Positions 1 through 8,393 of a stretch of DNA of 64,000 nucleotides are shown here, piece after piece. The stretch covers positions 2,431,326 through 2,495,325 of the forward strand of contig NZ_CP084098.1 of assembly GCF_036345015.1 (NCBI RefSeq), written 5' to 3'. Within the stretch, counting starts at the first letter, position 1. The number at the start of each line of letters is the position of its first letter. This stretch comes from Cyanobacterium sp. Dongsha4. Lineage in GTDB: Bacteria > Cyanobacteriota > Cyanobacteriia > Cyanobacteriales > Cyanobacteriaceae. A program made the position numbers and the translations under genes. The notes below the pieces were generated by a model. It worked only from the letters and a program-made list of their open reading frames with translations. It did not search any database and was not told the origin of the DNA.

Positions 1-99
1 AGTTAAATCTACGGGCAACCATTCGGCAATAAAGGCAATTAGGGCAACAATTAAAACTGTTAAGGTCAAAAAGATAGGGGAAATGTCCAACCAATTCAT
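1..99 (-). CDS. N-terminus of SLC13-like anion/sodium symporter (partial)
   Basis: Only the first 33 codons are inside the window; the gene runs off the left edge. The ATG is at 97-99 on the minus strand. The visible peptide is one long hydrophobic segment (about residues 8-26) ending in the motif EWLPVDLT. In the SLC13/CitMHS-type permeases of cyanobacteria, which often also carry TrkA-C domains, a first membrane helix ends in a similar E-x-LPVD-T sequence, and that is the basis of the call. It is divergent from sirB with about 115 bp between the starts. The substrate (sulfate, dicarboxylate or other) cannot be told from this fragment, and another secondary transporter is possible. Confidence 0.5.
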   Translation of the reverse strand, partial: MNWLDISPIFLTLTVLIVALIAFIAEWLPVDLT

Positions 100-214
100 A
101 GACTATATGCTTAAAGATTAGTAATCAATATACAGAATTTTTTGTTTTTATGGGGGTATCTTTTAATTTTGTTGTGGTTTTATTATTATGGTTTCGACGA
201 GGAAAGATGTAAAT

Positions 215-967
215 ATGATTAATTCTTCTGCTTATCTTCTAGTGGTTCATGGTAGTCGAAATTCTTTTTATGCTCAACAGTTAAGAGATTTAGCTTTTTT
301 AGTGAGAAAAAAATTAGATTTGTTGCAGGTTACTTATGATTTAGATGTTGCTTATTTAGAGTTAGGGAGTCAATCTTTATCTGAGAAAATTATCGAATTT
401 GGGAATCAATTAGAAAGAAAAGGTTATAAAAGTCTTAAGGTTTTACCCTTATTTTTGTTATCAGGTACTCATGTTATCAATGATATTCCTTCTGAAGTGG
501 AAGTTTCTCGGCAAAAATGTTCTCTACAAATCGAGATTTTACCTCATTTGGGAAAGAGTTTATCTTTAATTTCCTTACTATGTGCTGAATTTGAAAGGCG
601 GGGAAATTTAGACCATCATAAAGATTCTGGTATTGAACGCATTTTATTTTGTCATGGTACAAGTTTACAAAAGGGAAATGAAGAAATAGAAGGTTTGGCA
701 GGTGAAATCAACGCCCAGGTGGCTTATTGGTCAATAAAACCGAATTTAAACTCTGTTATAGCCCAATTGGCTCTTAATGATCCTCAACAAATCATGATTA
801 TGCCTTATTTTCTCTTTACGGGAAAAATTATAGATGCGATCGCATCTGAAGTGGAGAAGTTACAAAAAAAAGTAAGTTGCGAATTAAAGTTATTGCCACC
901 TCTGACTCAGATTGATGGTTTCTCCGATATTATCATCAATAGACTTCTTGCAGAAGTCGAGCAATAG
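215..967 (+). CDS. sirB: Sirohydrochlorin ferrochelatase, CbiX/SirB type
   Basis: Cytosolic class II chelatase that inserts Fe2+ into sirohydrochlorin to give siroheme, the cofactor of nitrite and sulfite reductases. I chose the ATG at 215 over an in-frame ATG at 188 because GAGGA (199-203) sits 11 nt upstream and the protein then begins close to the conserved motif VVHGSR. The 250-aa protein has two related halves: His12 (HGSR) and His86 (SGTHVIND) in the first, His147 (CHGTS) and the parallel FLFTGKIIDAIASEVE in the second. This is the long, internally duplicated CbiX layout. Selectivity for Fe rather than Co or Ni is inferred from cyanobacterial physiology. The upstream methyltransferase cobA lies about 26 kb away. 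Confidence 0.85.
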   Translation: MINSSAYLLVVHGSRNSFYAQQLRDLAFLVRKKLDLLQVTYDLDVAYLELGSQSLSEKIIEFGNQLERKGYKSLKVLPLFLLSGTHVINDIPSEVEVSRQKCSLQIEILPHLGKSLSLISLLCAEFERRGNLDHHKDSGIERILFCHGTSLQKGNEEIEGLAGEINAQVAYWSIKPNLNSVIAQLALNDPQQIMIMPYFLFTGKIIDAIASEVEKLQKKVSCELKLLPPLTQIDGFSDIIINRLLAEVEQ

Positions 968-1140
968 GGAAAGGAAAAGTCTTTTTAATCAAATTATGAA
1001 TTTGTCAAGTCTAATTCGCTAGACAAATCTAAGTGAAAACTTCAAGGAAATAGAAATTAGAATAGAACTAAGGCAGTTAAAGATTAATTAAAACGAAACT
1101 TATTGCCAAATTTCCCAAATTGTTATATGGAGATAGCCAA

Positions 1141-1899
1141 ATGGAAGCCCTAGTCAGCATAGTCATCCCCGTTGTAATTTTTGCCTTCACAGGCTTTAAA
1201 GTCGATCGAGAATATGAAAGAGGGGTAATTTTTCGTTTAGGGAGAATGAGTAGTATCAAAGGACCTGGTATTTATTGGACAATTCCTCTGATTGATCAAA
1301 AAGCTAAAATTGACATTCGTACAAAAACAGTTGATATACAATCCCAAGAAACCATTACCGCCGATAGTGTCACTGTCAGAGTTAATGCGGTATTATACTA
1401 CAGAGTCTTAGATCCCGATCGCGCTATCAATCGTATCGAAAACTACGAATTTGCAGTTTATCAAGCATCTATGACTACCCTGCGGAATGTAGTTGGACAA
1501 AATATTTTAGATGATATACTACGAAATAGAGACAAAATTAACCATCAAATCCAAGAAATAGTTGATGAGATTACTGATCCTTGGGGTATAGTCATTGAAA
1601 GAGTGGAAATGAAGGATGTAGAAATTCCCCAATCTATGCAAAGAGCAATGGCACAGGAGGCAGAAGCCATTAGAGAAAAACGGGCAAGACTGATTAAAGC
1701 CTCCGCAGAAAAAGAAGCCTCTTTAATGCTTTCTGAAGCTAGTAATCAAATTGCAGAAAATCCCATCGCCCTTGAGTTGAGAAGGCTACAAACTTTAACG
1801 GAAATCGGTGCAGAAAATAATACCACTACAGTTATGTTAGTGCCAACCGAATTAATCACTATGACTAAACAAATGGCAGAAAAGATGAGTAAGAGCTAG
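1141..1899 (+). CDS. Slipin/stomatin-like SPFH (band 7) membrane protein
   Basis: A 252-aa SPFH-family protein. ATG 1141 is preferred to an upstream TTG at 1120: GGAG at 1129-1132 lies 8 nt before it, and the protein then opens directly with its single membrane anchor (about residues 3-18). The band 7 domain spans about 20-180, with typical motifs ERGVIFRLGR, GPGIYWTIP and the slipin-like ALYYRV/VLYYRVLDPDRAI region. It is followed by a charged helical stretch (AIREKRARLIKASAEKEA) expected to oligomerise. Slipins form large membrane-bound rings that organise lipids or proteases. No NfeD or membrane-protease partner is adjacent, which is unusual since many bacterial slipins pair with NfeD. Confidence 0.9.
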   Translation: MEALVSIVIPVVIFAFTGFKVDREYERGVIFRLGRMSSIKGPGIYWTIPLIDQKAKIDIRTKTVDIQSQETITADSVTVRVNAVLYYRVLDPDRAINRIENYEFAVYQASMTTLRNVVGQNILDDILRNRDKINHQIQEIVDEITDPWGIVIERVEMKDVEIPQSMQRAMAQEAEAIREKRARLIKASAEKEASLMLSEASNQIAENPIALELRRLQTLTEIGAENNTTTVMLVPTELITMTKQMAEKMSKS

Positions 1900-2030
1900 A
1901 AGCAAGGAGCAAAATTAAAAGGGCAAAGGTAAATAGCGAATAGTGTTGGGGTGAATAATTAAAAACTCCGAACACTCATTACTCGTTACTTATTACTTTC
2001 TCCTAACACCTGCAACCTGAAACCTCTTTC

Positions 2031-2621
2031 CTAACTCATAATCTCCTTACCCACATCTCGATATTTCTTCCATGCCACTTTAGCGCGATCGTCGCTGTAG
2101 TCTTTGACCGTTTTTCCGTGTTGTGAAGCTCTTTCAAAAGCGATTAAAAGGGGGATTTCTGTTTTGAATAGAGGCAAATTTTGCTCTTTTAAAAAATACT
2201 TTGCAGTTCTGCTATTGCTTGTACGAGAATCTACTTTTGTCAAGAGAATTTTATAATTATTAACATTATGTTTTTTCAGCATTTCTACTGCTTTGATAGT
2301 CGCATCAAGATCCAAGTGATTAGGGGTGGTGGGAATAATCATCAAATCATTTCCCTTTGCTAAGTCCACAAAATCATCTTCTTCTGGACCTCCTCTCATA
2401 TCTGTGACGATGTGTTTATGAGTTGCCATAAAAGGGGCAGAACCTGCCTGAGAAGCAACTGTAAAAGGTAATTTTTCCTCCCTAGCCCACACTAAAGCAG
2501 AACGATTGCGATCGGCATCAACAAGTAGAGTTGGTTGATCTGTTTGTAGATAAGCGGCTAAATGAATAGCTGTTGTGGTTTTGCCAACACCACCTTTTAA
2601 GGATGCAATAGCGATTAACAT
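2031..2621 (-). CDS. ParA/MinD-family ATPase, lone copy
   Basis: A 196-aa P-loop ATPase. The deviant Walker A motif KGGVGKTT is at residues 9-16 with both lysines, followed by the switch motif LLVDADRNRSALVW (Asp35, Asp37) and a Walker B-like VTDMRGG near residue 73. The family positions plasmids, chromosomes, carboxysomes or polar complexes by ATP-dependent dimer gradients on DNA or membrane. There is no HTH region and no ParB- or McdB-like partner next to it, so it is not a normal partition operon. Its length matches short VirC1/McdA-like ParAs. Cargo is unknown. About 130 bp of 7-bp-period spacer separates it from the slipin gene. Confidence 0.85.
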   Translation of the reverse strand: MLIAIASLKGGVGKTTTAIHLAAYLQTDQPTLLVDADRNRSALVWAREEKLPFTVASQAGSAPFMATHKHIVTDMRGGPEEDDFVDLAKGNDLMIIPTTPNHLDLDATIKAVEMLKKHNVNNYKILLTKVDSRTSNSRTAKYFLKEQNLPLFKTEIPLLIAFERASQHGKTVKDYSDDRAKVAWKKYRDVGKEIMS

Positions 2622-2956
2622 AATTTTTTAATAGTATTTTGTGTTTTATTAATTTAGGTTTTATATTAATGGTTTTTTAGGCTTAATTTGTTATTTTTTC
2701 AATCAGTTTAGATAGATTTTATCTTAAATTATTCACAAGAATGGGAAACACAAACACCATCAATGATAAATATAAATATAGTTAATAGTCAGTAGTTTTT
2801 CTATTAGGCAATGAGCTTAAGAACCTTGTTTTATAAATTATTCACTATTGACATTGCCTCTTGTCTTATAACTTTCCCCTATCACAACCAGAAAAATGTA
2901 TCCTGAACTCAGGTTATTATAAACTAAAAAAAAGAAACCTAACCTAAACATTAAAT
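2622..2956. other. AT-rich spacer with one repeat end
   Basis: No coding potential seen. The stretch lies between the divergent parA-like and permease genes and should hold both promoters, but no clear -35/-10 pair was picked. Positions 2891-2916 carry a copy of the dispersed right-end motif (TATCCTGAACTCAGGTTA), matching those at 17940, 46432 and 57378. The sequence before it (TATCACAACCAGAAAAATG) resembles 9325-9345. Confidence 0.5.
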
Positions 2957-3838
2957 GTGAATAATCCAACAAAAAAGAAAAACTTGATCACTCAATTAAA
3001 TTGGAAACCTTGGTTATTTTTAACACCAGCCTTAATCTTATTAACTATTTTCTTATTCATACCTATTTTAATGGTATTTTACCTTAGTTTTACTGATGGC
3101 AACATAATTCAAATTAGTTGGATTGGACTCAAAAATTATCAAAAACTATTAATAGATCCCGATTTTTCTCAAATTATTTTTAATACAATTTACTTCTCAA
3201 CTTTTACCATTATTCCGAGTTTAATTATTCCCTTATTTTTAGCAATACTACTCAATCAACATATACCCCTAAAAGGATTTTTCCGCACAGCTTATTTTAT
3301 TCCCTCCATAACATCTTTAGTCGCTATGGGATTAGGATTTCGTTGGTTATTTCAAAACAATGGCACTATTAATCAAATACTATTCAAACTTAATTTTTAT
3401 CCCATCAACTGGTTAAACAATACATTTTGGGCTATGCCTGTACTTATTCTTTTTAGCACATGGCGACAAATAGGTTTTAACTTAGTAGTTTTTCTGGCAG
3501 GATTACAAATAATTCCTCAAAACCGTTACGAAGCCGCAGAATTAGACGGTGCAAATTTTTGGGCAAAAATATGGTATATCACCTTACCAGCCTTAAAACC
3601 AACTCTTATTTTTGCGACTATTACCACAACTATTTTTACCTTGAAATCCTTTGAGCAAGTTTACATAATGACAGGAGGAGGCCCCTCCAATTCCACGAAT
3701 ATTTTAGCTTTTTATATTTATGAATTAGCTTTCCGTCAATTTAATTTCGGCTATGCCTCTGCCAGTACAACAATTCTTCTTGTGATAGCTTTAATTTTAG
3801 TTTCTTTACAATTATTTACCACTAAAGATAATGAGTAG
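2957..3838 (+). CDS. Sugar ABC transporter permease, MalF/UgpA type, orphan
   Basis: A 293-aa inner-membrane permease of the carbohydrate-uptake (CUT1) class, with about six hydrophobic helices beginning near residue 18. The cytoplasmic EAA loop is clear: YEAAELDGANFWAKIWYITL followed by P, the site that docks to the ATPase. MTGGGPSNSTNILAFYIYE is the usual conserved segment before the last helix. The start is GTG 2957; no strong ribosome site is visible. No second permease, ATPase or binding protein follows. Instead a truncated transposase begins 131 bp downstream, so the partner genes may have been lost or lie elsewhere. It is related to, but clearly different from, the MalF-type gene at 14866-15762. 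Substrate unknown. Confidence 0.85.
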   Translation: MNNPTKKKNLITQLNWKPWLFLTPALILLTIFLFIPILMVFYLSFTDGNIIQISWIGLKNYQKLLIDPDFSQIIFNTIYFSTFTIIPSLIIPLFLAILLNQHIPLKGFFRTAYFIPSITSLVAMGLGFRWLFQNNGTINQILFKLNFYPINWLNNTFWAMPVLILFSTWRQIGFNLVVFLAGLQIIPQNRYEAAELDGANFWAKIWYITLPALKPTLIFATITTTIFTLKSFEQVYIMTGGGPSNSTNILAFYIYELAFRQFNFGYASASTTILLVIALILVSLQLFTTKDNE

Positions 3839-3968
3839 AGAGAAAGGGTGATGAGAAGAGAGGGTGAGAGGGCAGGACTGTTTCATTTTCAAATTTTAAA
3901 AGAAAAATAAAGGCGATCGCCTGATAAAATAAAAGGGCAAAAGATCGCATTTATTATAGGTTGAAAAA

Positions 3969-4571
3969 ATGTTAAATAATTTAGTTAACAAATTACTAGA
4001 AATTCAAGACTTTCGCAAAAAAAAACAGCTTCGTTATCAACAGAGAAATAGACAAGAAAGAATAGAATATTTCCAAATTTTAGGAAAAATAATCAAAGAG
4101 TATGGTAGTAGAAGTCTTGTTTTTATTGATGAGTCAGGATTTGAAGAAACAATAATTTGTCCTGATGGTTGGTCAAAGAAAGGGGTAAAAATTTATGGAA
4201 ATAAACAAGGAAAACGGGGTAAAAGAGAAAATTTAGTAGCAGGAAGAAGAAAGAAAGAAAAAGATTTTATTGCACCAATGATATTTACAGGAAGTTTAAA
4301 TGCAGAAGGTTTTGAAGGATGGTTAGAAAGATATTTATTGCCATCACTTAAAAAGTTATCGGTGCTAATTATGGATAATGCACCAATTCACCGGAAAAAT
4401 ATAATTAAACAATTAGTAGAAGAATCAGGACACATAATTTTATTTTTGCCAAAATACTCTCCAGATTTAAATGATATTGAACATGATTTTGCCGCATTAA
4501 AGAAAATGAGAATGTATGCCCCTTCAGGAACATCTTTAGATGAAATTATCCGTGATTATTGCACAAGTTAA
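3969..4571 (+). pseudogene. IS630-family transposase, N-terminally truncated
   Basis: A 200-aa DDE transposase catalytic domain of the IS630/Tc1-mariner group. All three acidic residues are present: Asp54 (FIDESGF), Asp136 (IMDNAPIH) and Glu171 (DLNDIEHDF), spaced as DD34E. The region RYQQRNRQERIEYF is the usual start of the catalytic half. The N-terminal helix-turn-helix DNA-binding domain is missing, and the 130 bp upstream is too short to encode it in another frame, so this is probably a remnant. Possible degraded end repeats are ATTTTCAAAT near 3890 and, inverted, ATTTGAAATT near 4585; both are weak. The element sits just behind the orphan permease. Confidence 0.8.
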
Positions 4572-4699
4572 ATGTAACTTTCTTATTTGAAATTACTATA
4601 TATTGCGATCGCATTTTTTATTTGACCATAGTAGATGGTGGGAGTTACCCACCTTAAAAAACTATTAGTTTTCCTCTAACTTCATTGAAACTATTTGTA

Positions 4700-5236
4700 T
4701 TAATTAATACTCAAAATCCACGTGCCAACGCTTAATCTTAAAGGCACTTGCCCCGGAGTGAGTATCTGTCCTTGAAAATAAAAAGTACCGCCAGAGTTGG
4801 GGTTTTTTACGTTGGAGAATACTAACTCTACTTGATTACTTTCGAGCAAAGGTTCTTCTAAGGCAATTTCAATGATACGACTTTCTTCATCCCAAATGAT
4901 TTCCCTAACTGGTAAAGTGGCATTTTTAGCTCTGACTTCTATTTTATTAATGTCAAATTTGCCATCAAAATAGTCTGGATAGCTGATAAAAAATTTATCT
5001 ACACCTTGAGTTAATTTTTTCCCCGGAATTCTTAAACGATAACGATCCCATTGTCCTGCATTTCCGCCAAAATCTAGGCGATAATTTAGTACATCTTTAC
5101 GATCAACCCCGCTAAAAATAGTTAACCCCGGATTGGTTTGAGCAAAGACAAGATAGGGTAAACCTGTTACTAGGGTAGTACTTAAGGCAATAGTGGCAAA
5201 AATACTTTTTTTATTGAGTTTAAATAGATTAGTCAT
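4700..5236 (-). CDS. Secreted DUF2808 protein
   Basis: A 178-aa exported protein. Residues 1-32 form a signal peptide (LNKK charged start, hydrophobic core, cleavage likely after VFA). The rest matches the cyanobacterial DUF2808 family, with conserved features such as RYRLRIPGKKL, FFISYPDYFDGKFD, a KIEVR segment and PLLESNQVELVFSNVKNP. The family is periplasmic or outer-membrane associated and has no established function. The gene is monocistronic here, with about 75 bp to the upstream folate gene. Composition resembles its neighbours. Confidence 0.85.
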   Translation of the reverse strand: MTNLFKLNKKSIFATIALSTTLVTGLPYLVFAQTNPGLTIFSGVDRKDVLNYRLDFGGNAGQWDRYRLRIPGKKLTQGVDKFFISYPDYFDGKFDINKIEVRAKNATLPVREIIWDEESRIIEIALEEPLLESNQVELVFSNVKNPNSGGTFYFQGQILTPGQVPLRLSVGTWILSIN

Positions 5237-5313
5237 GGTTTAGTATATGTTTAGTTTTTTAGTTTATTGAGCTAATGGATAATGTAACAAACTATTTCTA
5301 TGGACTGTGTTTC

Positions 5314-5889
5314 TTATTCTTTTTGTTCCTTGACAGGGGTTTTTATTCCTGATTCTGTACAGATATAATCTAAGGGTTTATCCCACGATTCCCTTATCAG
5401 TTTATCAACATAAGCAAAGTCAAAAATAATGCCGATTCTAGTTATATTTTGCCATATTGGTTGAGCAAAGAGGCGATCGTAGTATCCTCCTCCATATCCT
5501 AACCTATAACCGAAGCGATCGCACCCCACTGCTGGAACTAAAATTAAATCCACCTGATGAGGGCAAATTAAGGGCGAGTGAGTAGAAGGCTCAAGGATAC
5601 CATATTTTCCAGTCTCTAAGTCATTCATAGAAGTAAATTGATGCCAAATTAACTCATTTCCTTGGCAACGAGGTAAGCCCCAAATTTTTCTTTTATCATG
5701 ATGCAATAGGCTTAAGTCTGGTTCTTGCTTAAAACTTAAATAACTAAGAATAATTTTACTTTTACTTACCAATAAATTCTTTGATAAATGGTGACAAATT
5801 TGCTTACTTTTTTCCTGCCATTGAGGTGATGATAGTTTTAATCTCTCTTGTAAATATTGTTTTCTTAGCTGTTTTTTTTCTCTGTTCAT
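5314..5889 (-). CDS. 5-formyltetrahydrofolate cyclo-ligase
   Basis: Converts 5-formyl-THF to 5,10-methenyl-THF using ATP in one-carbon metabolism; cytosolic. The 191-aa length is normal. Diagnostic motifs are RKQYLQER near the N-terminus, FKQEPDL (about 53-59), GKYGILEP (94-101), LILVPAVGCDRFGYRLGYGG and GYYDR, in which the ATP-binding GYGGGYYDR spans 131-139. The upstream unknown secreted-protein gene (5898-6677) ends 8 bp before this ATG, so the two are probably cotranscribed; no functional link is obvious. Confidence 0.92.
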   Translation of the reverse strand: MNREKKQLRKQYLQERLKLSSPQWQEKSKQICHHLSKNLLVSKSKIILSYLSFKQEPDLSLLHHDKRKIWGLPRCQGNELIWHQFTSMNDLETGKYGILEPSTHSPLICPHQVDLILVPAVGCDRFGYRLGYGGGYYDRLFAQPIWQNITRIGIIFDFAYVDKLIRESWDKPLDYICTESGIKTPVKEQKE

Positions 5890-5897
5890 TCTTAACT

Positions 5898-6677
5898 TTA
5901 GTGGGTATCTTCTTTTGTATAGTCTGGATGGGATAAATAAATATTTTTAATGGGTATTTCTTCAATATTTTTTTGATTATCATATACTTCTAAACCACGG
6001 TAACTAATAACATATTTTTTATTATTTGTAGTTTCAGTTTCATAGCTAAAATTATTAGTTAGATGAGCAGGAATATTATTTATTTCCTCTTGACTTTTTT
6101 TAGCAATTTGCAAGTAATTCATCTCAATGGCATTAACGTTATCTTTTTCTTCAATACAGATATAAATATTATCTTGTTCCGTTTCAAATACTGCCACTGG
6201 TTTTCTTGGTTGACAAGATGCGATCGCATTTTTTTCTAATGCTCCTTGTAGGATATTTATTTCTACTTCCTTTGGTAAATAATGAGTCGAAATTACAGGC
6301 TCTATTTTAGTAATAATACTAGCTTGAATAACCTTAAAATCAAAAGGACTAATATTGTATATTTTGCTATCAGGATCATCATAATTACCTTCCGTTGCTC
6401 CATAGGTGGGAAAAGAACCAAAAGCCCTCAAACTAATCATTGTTTCCTGAGTATTATTATTTATTTGAATTAACTGTTTTTCCTCATTATTTGTACATAT
6501 ATAAATAGTGGATTGTGGCAATTTAAAATTAGCTTCTAATTGAAAACTATTACATATATTAGAATTAACCTTTTCAGCTTTTGCAGACTTAACTAAAGAA
6601 ATAAAAGGAAAAGAAAGATTGATTATTTCAAAAATTAAAACAATAAAAAAAGAAAGTGGTAAGTTATACTTAAACAT
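5898..6677 (-). CDS. Unknown exported protein with duplicated Cys-Cys module
   Basis: Not recognised. 259 aa with an N-terminal signal or anchor (about residues 7-34, ending VKSAKA). The mature part contains two similar modules: Cys42-x18-Cys61 ending in TIYIC, and Cys155-x18-Cys174 ending in NIYIC, with identical Cys spacing and similar hydrophobic pattern, suggesting an internal duplication with two disulfides. A third, cysteine-free echo may be KKYVISYRGLEVYD near residue 225. It is rich in Asn, Ile and Glu. The gene overlaps no other and precedes the folate ligase by 8 bp. It is probably a periplasmic or surface protein; function unknown. Confidence 0.7.
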   Translation of the reverse strand: MFKYNLPLSFFIVLIFEIINLSFPFISLVKSAKAEKVNSNICNSFQLEANFKLPQSTIYICTNNEEKQLIQINNNTQETMISLRAFGSFPTYGATEGNYDDPDSKIYNISPFDFKVIQASIITKIEPVISTHYLPKEVEINILQGALEKNAIASCQPRKPVAVFETEQDNIYICIEEKDNVNAIEMNYLQIAKKSQEEINNIPAHLTNNFSYETETTNNKKYVISYRGLEVYDNQKNIEEIPIKNIYLSHPDYTKEDTH

Positions 6678-6777
6678 GAACTATCTTATTCAATAAGAAA
6701 TTATTTTAATATAGAACTATAGCCTATAATATCATAATCAAAATATTTTAGAAAAATAAAATTTACTATCTACAAAA

Positions 6778-7326
6778 ATGAGAAAAGAATATATCAAAAA
6801 ATCAAAAATCTTGAGTTTAATTCTCAGACATCAACCAGAGTATATAGATATAAAACTAGATGAAAAAGGATGGGTTTCCATAAATGAACTTTTATCAGGT
6901 TGTGAAAAAAAAGGGATAAAAATAAGTCGAGACGAAATAGAAGAAATAGTCGAAACGAATGATAAAAAAAGATTTACGATTTGTACATCTACCGACAAAA
7001 TAAAAGCTAATCAAGGACATTCCATTAAGGTTGCATTAAATCTCGAATGTGCAAATCCTCCCGATATTCTTTATCACGGTACAACAACTAAATTCAAAGA
7101 TTCAATACTAAAACAAGGACTACTGAAAATGAATCGTCATCATGTACATCTTTCCTCAGATATTGAAACAGCCAAAAAAGTGGGTAGCAGACACGGAAAA
7201 GTAATGATATTAGCAATTGACGCTAAGAAAATGACAGAAGACGGATATAAATTTTATCTTTCCGAGAATAACATCTGGTTAGTTGATCAAGTGCCTTCTA
7301 TTTATTTCTCAAACACAATAAACTAA
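6778..7326 (+). CDS. kptA: RNA 2'-phosphotransferase KptA/Tpt1
   Basis: Transfers an internal RNA 2'-phosphate to NAD+, releasing ADP-ribose 1'',2''-cyclic phosphate. In eukaryotes this finishes tRNA splicing; the bacterial role is unknown. The 182-aa length is normal. The family's R-H-R-R catalytic tetrad is complete: Arg17-His18 (LILRHQP), Arg65 (KKRFTIC) and Arg138 (GSRHGK). Other signatures are GWVSINELL, IKANQGHS, LYHGTT and HVHLSSD. It stands alone, with 100 bp to the divergent secreted-protein gene and 510 bp of spacer behind, so context gives no substrate. The isolated position and patchy bacterial distribution suggest acquisition by transfer (inference). Confidence 0.92.
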   Translation: MRKEYIKKSKILSLILRHQPEYIDIKLDEKGWVSINELLSGCEKKGIKISRDEIEEIVETNDKKRFTICTSTDKIKANQGHSIKVALNLECANPPDILYHGTTTKFKDSILKQGLLKMNRHHVHLSSDIETAKKVGSRHGKVMILAIDAKKMTEDGYKFYLSENNIWLVDQVPSIYFSNTIN

Positions 7327-7836
7327 AAAACTATTTTAATAGAGATAGACAAAAAAGCCAGAGGTTTGCTGTTACTATCTTATAGTCACTACTTGTCACC
7401 ATGTGTTTAGCTCCCGATATGAGTTTTATTCCCTTTCCCCAAGTTTTAAGAGAAATACCATAAACAATAATAAATAAACAAATATTAAATCTTTATAAAG
7501 GACACTTTACAGAAACTAGGAAAAATGTAAAAATAGATACAGAAATAAAAAATAAATCTCTTTGAAAATCAAGTTCTAAAAAAAATGCACTTTATAGGTT
7601 GTAGATTACAATCGTTAGCCTTTGAAAGTAATAACCTTAAACACAATAAAAAATAAGGTGAATATTTAAGAGAATGATGGTCAATGATTAATCTATACCG
7701 AAATTAAATGAAGTCATAATTTTGCTAAGAAGAATAATGATAAACAGAGAGATAAACAATAAACATAATTAAGTGGAATCTATTTAATTTCGACCTCATA
7801 AGAATCTTATTTATTATCACCAGAGGAGTTAAGAGA
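7327..7836. other. 510-bp AT-rich spacer, no gene recognised
   Basis: No convincing coding region. A 20-codon ATG frame at 7401-7463 (starting MCLAPDMSF) has no ribosome site and no family match I know. The sequence is otherwise A-rich and low in complexity. The last 30 bp contain AGAGGAG (7822-7828), the ribosome site of the downstream DUF4278 gene. Confidence 0.5.
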
Positions 7837-8232
7837 GTGAATATGAAATATCGTGGAAATGTCTATAAATCAGAAAACAACTTTTTGGAAGTAAAAGAAA
7901 CTGATATAGTTGGTGGTAAATATCGTGGTTGTCAGTGGAATCATAAATTACCTAGACACGTAACACAGCTAAGACCCAAATTAGGTCTTCAATATCGTGG
8001 TGTAAGTTATTGTAGTAATCCCACAATGTCTAACTCCGTTGACAGCAATATCAATGTCGCCGCAATAAGTAATGAAACAAGAAAGACAATAGTTTGCGAA
8101 AAGATACATAGTGTCCATCTTGAAAATATGCGTCGTAATTTAGAGAAAAGAATCAAAGCCGCTCAAGAGGAAAATAATGAGACACTGTTATTAATGTTGA
8201 AAAAAGAAAGCCTTGAGTTGGAGTTAGTTTAA
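7837..8232 (+). CDS. DUF4278 domain protein
   Basis: A small cyanobacterial protein with the DUF4278 signature: KYRGNVY at the N-terminus, VGGKYRGCQW around residue 27-36, and the repeated LQYRGVSY near 51-58. The domain covers about residues 3-60. The C-terminal half (NMRRNLEKRIKAAQEEN) is charged and probably a coiled coil. The start is ambiguous. GTG 7837 has GGAG 8 nt upstream; ATG 7843 has AGAGAG 5 nt upstream; the two differ by two residues. A strong terminator follows at 8297-8338. Family function is unknown. Confidence 0.8.
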   Translation: MNMKYRGNVYKSENNFLEVKETDIVGGKYRGCQWNHKLPRHVTQLRPKLGLQYRGVSYCSNPTMSNSVDSNINVAAISNETRKTIVCEKIHSVHLENMRRNLEKRIKAAQEENNETLLLMLKKESLELELV

Positions 8233-8296
8233 TTGCTTACAGTTTAGAAAAAATCTCAAACTCGTAATTTTTCTGTTGTACATAACTCTTAAACCA

Positions 8297-8338
8297 AAAC
8301 TGATTGACTTCTAATTGTGGAGTTGGTCAGTTTTTTTT
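8297..8338 (+). terminator. Rho-independent terminator after the DUF4278 gene
   Basis: A 12-bp stem is formed by AAACTGATTGAC (8297-8308) and GTTGGTCAGTTT (8322-8333), with a few G-T pairs and a 13-nt loop. A run of eight T begins inside the stem's 3' end at 8331. It lies 65 bp after the DUF4278 stop and before the lipoprotein pseudogene, so it should end that transcript. Confidence 0.8.
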
Positions 8339-8393
8339 ATTTCATGATTGATTTACAATAAATAACCAAATAATATTATTTTAGTTCTCAGTC

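Noticed and set aside
7401-7463. 20-codon ATG frame starting MCLAPDMSF in the 510-bp gap
   Set aside because: No ribosome site, no recognisable family and too short to support as a gene; could be a fossil fragment.
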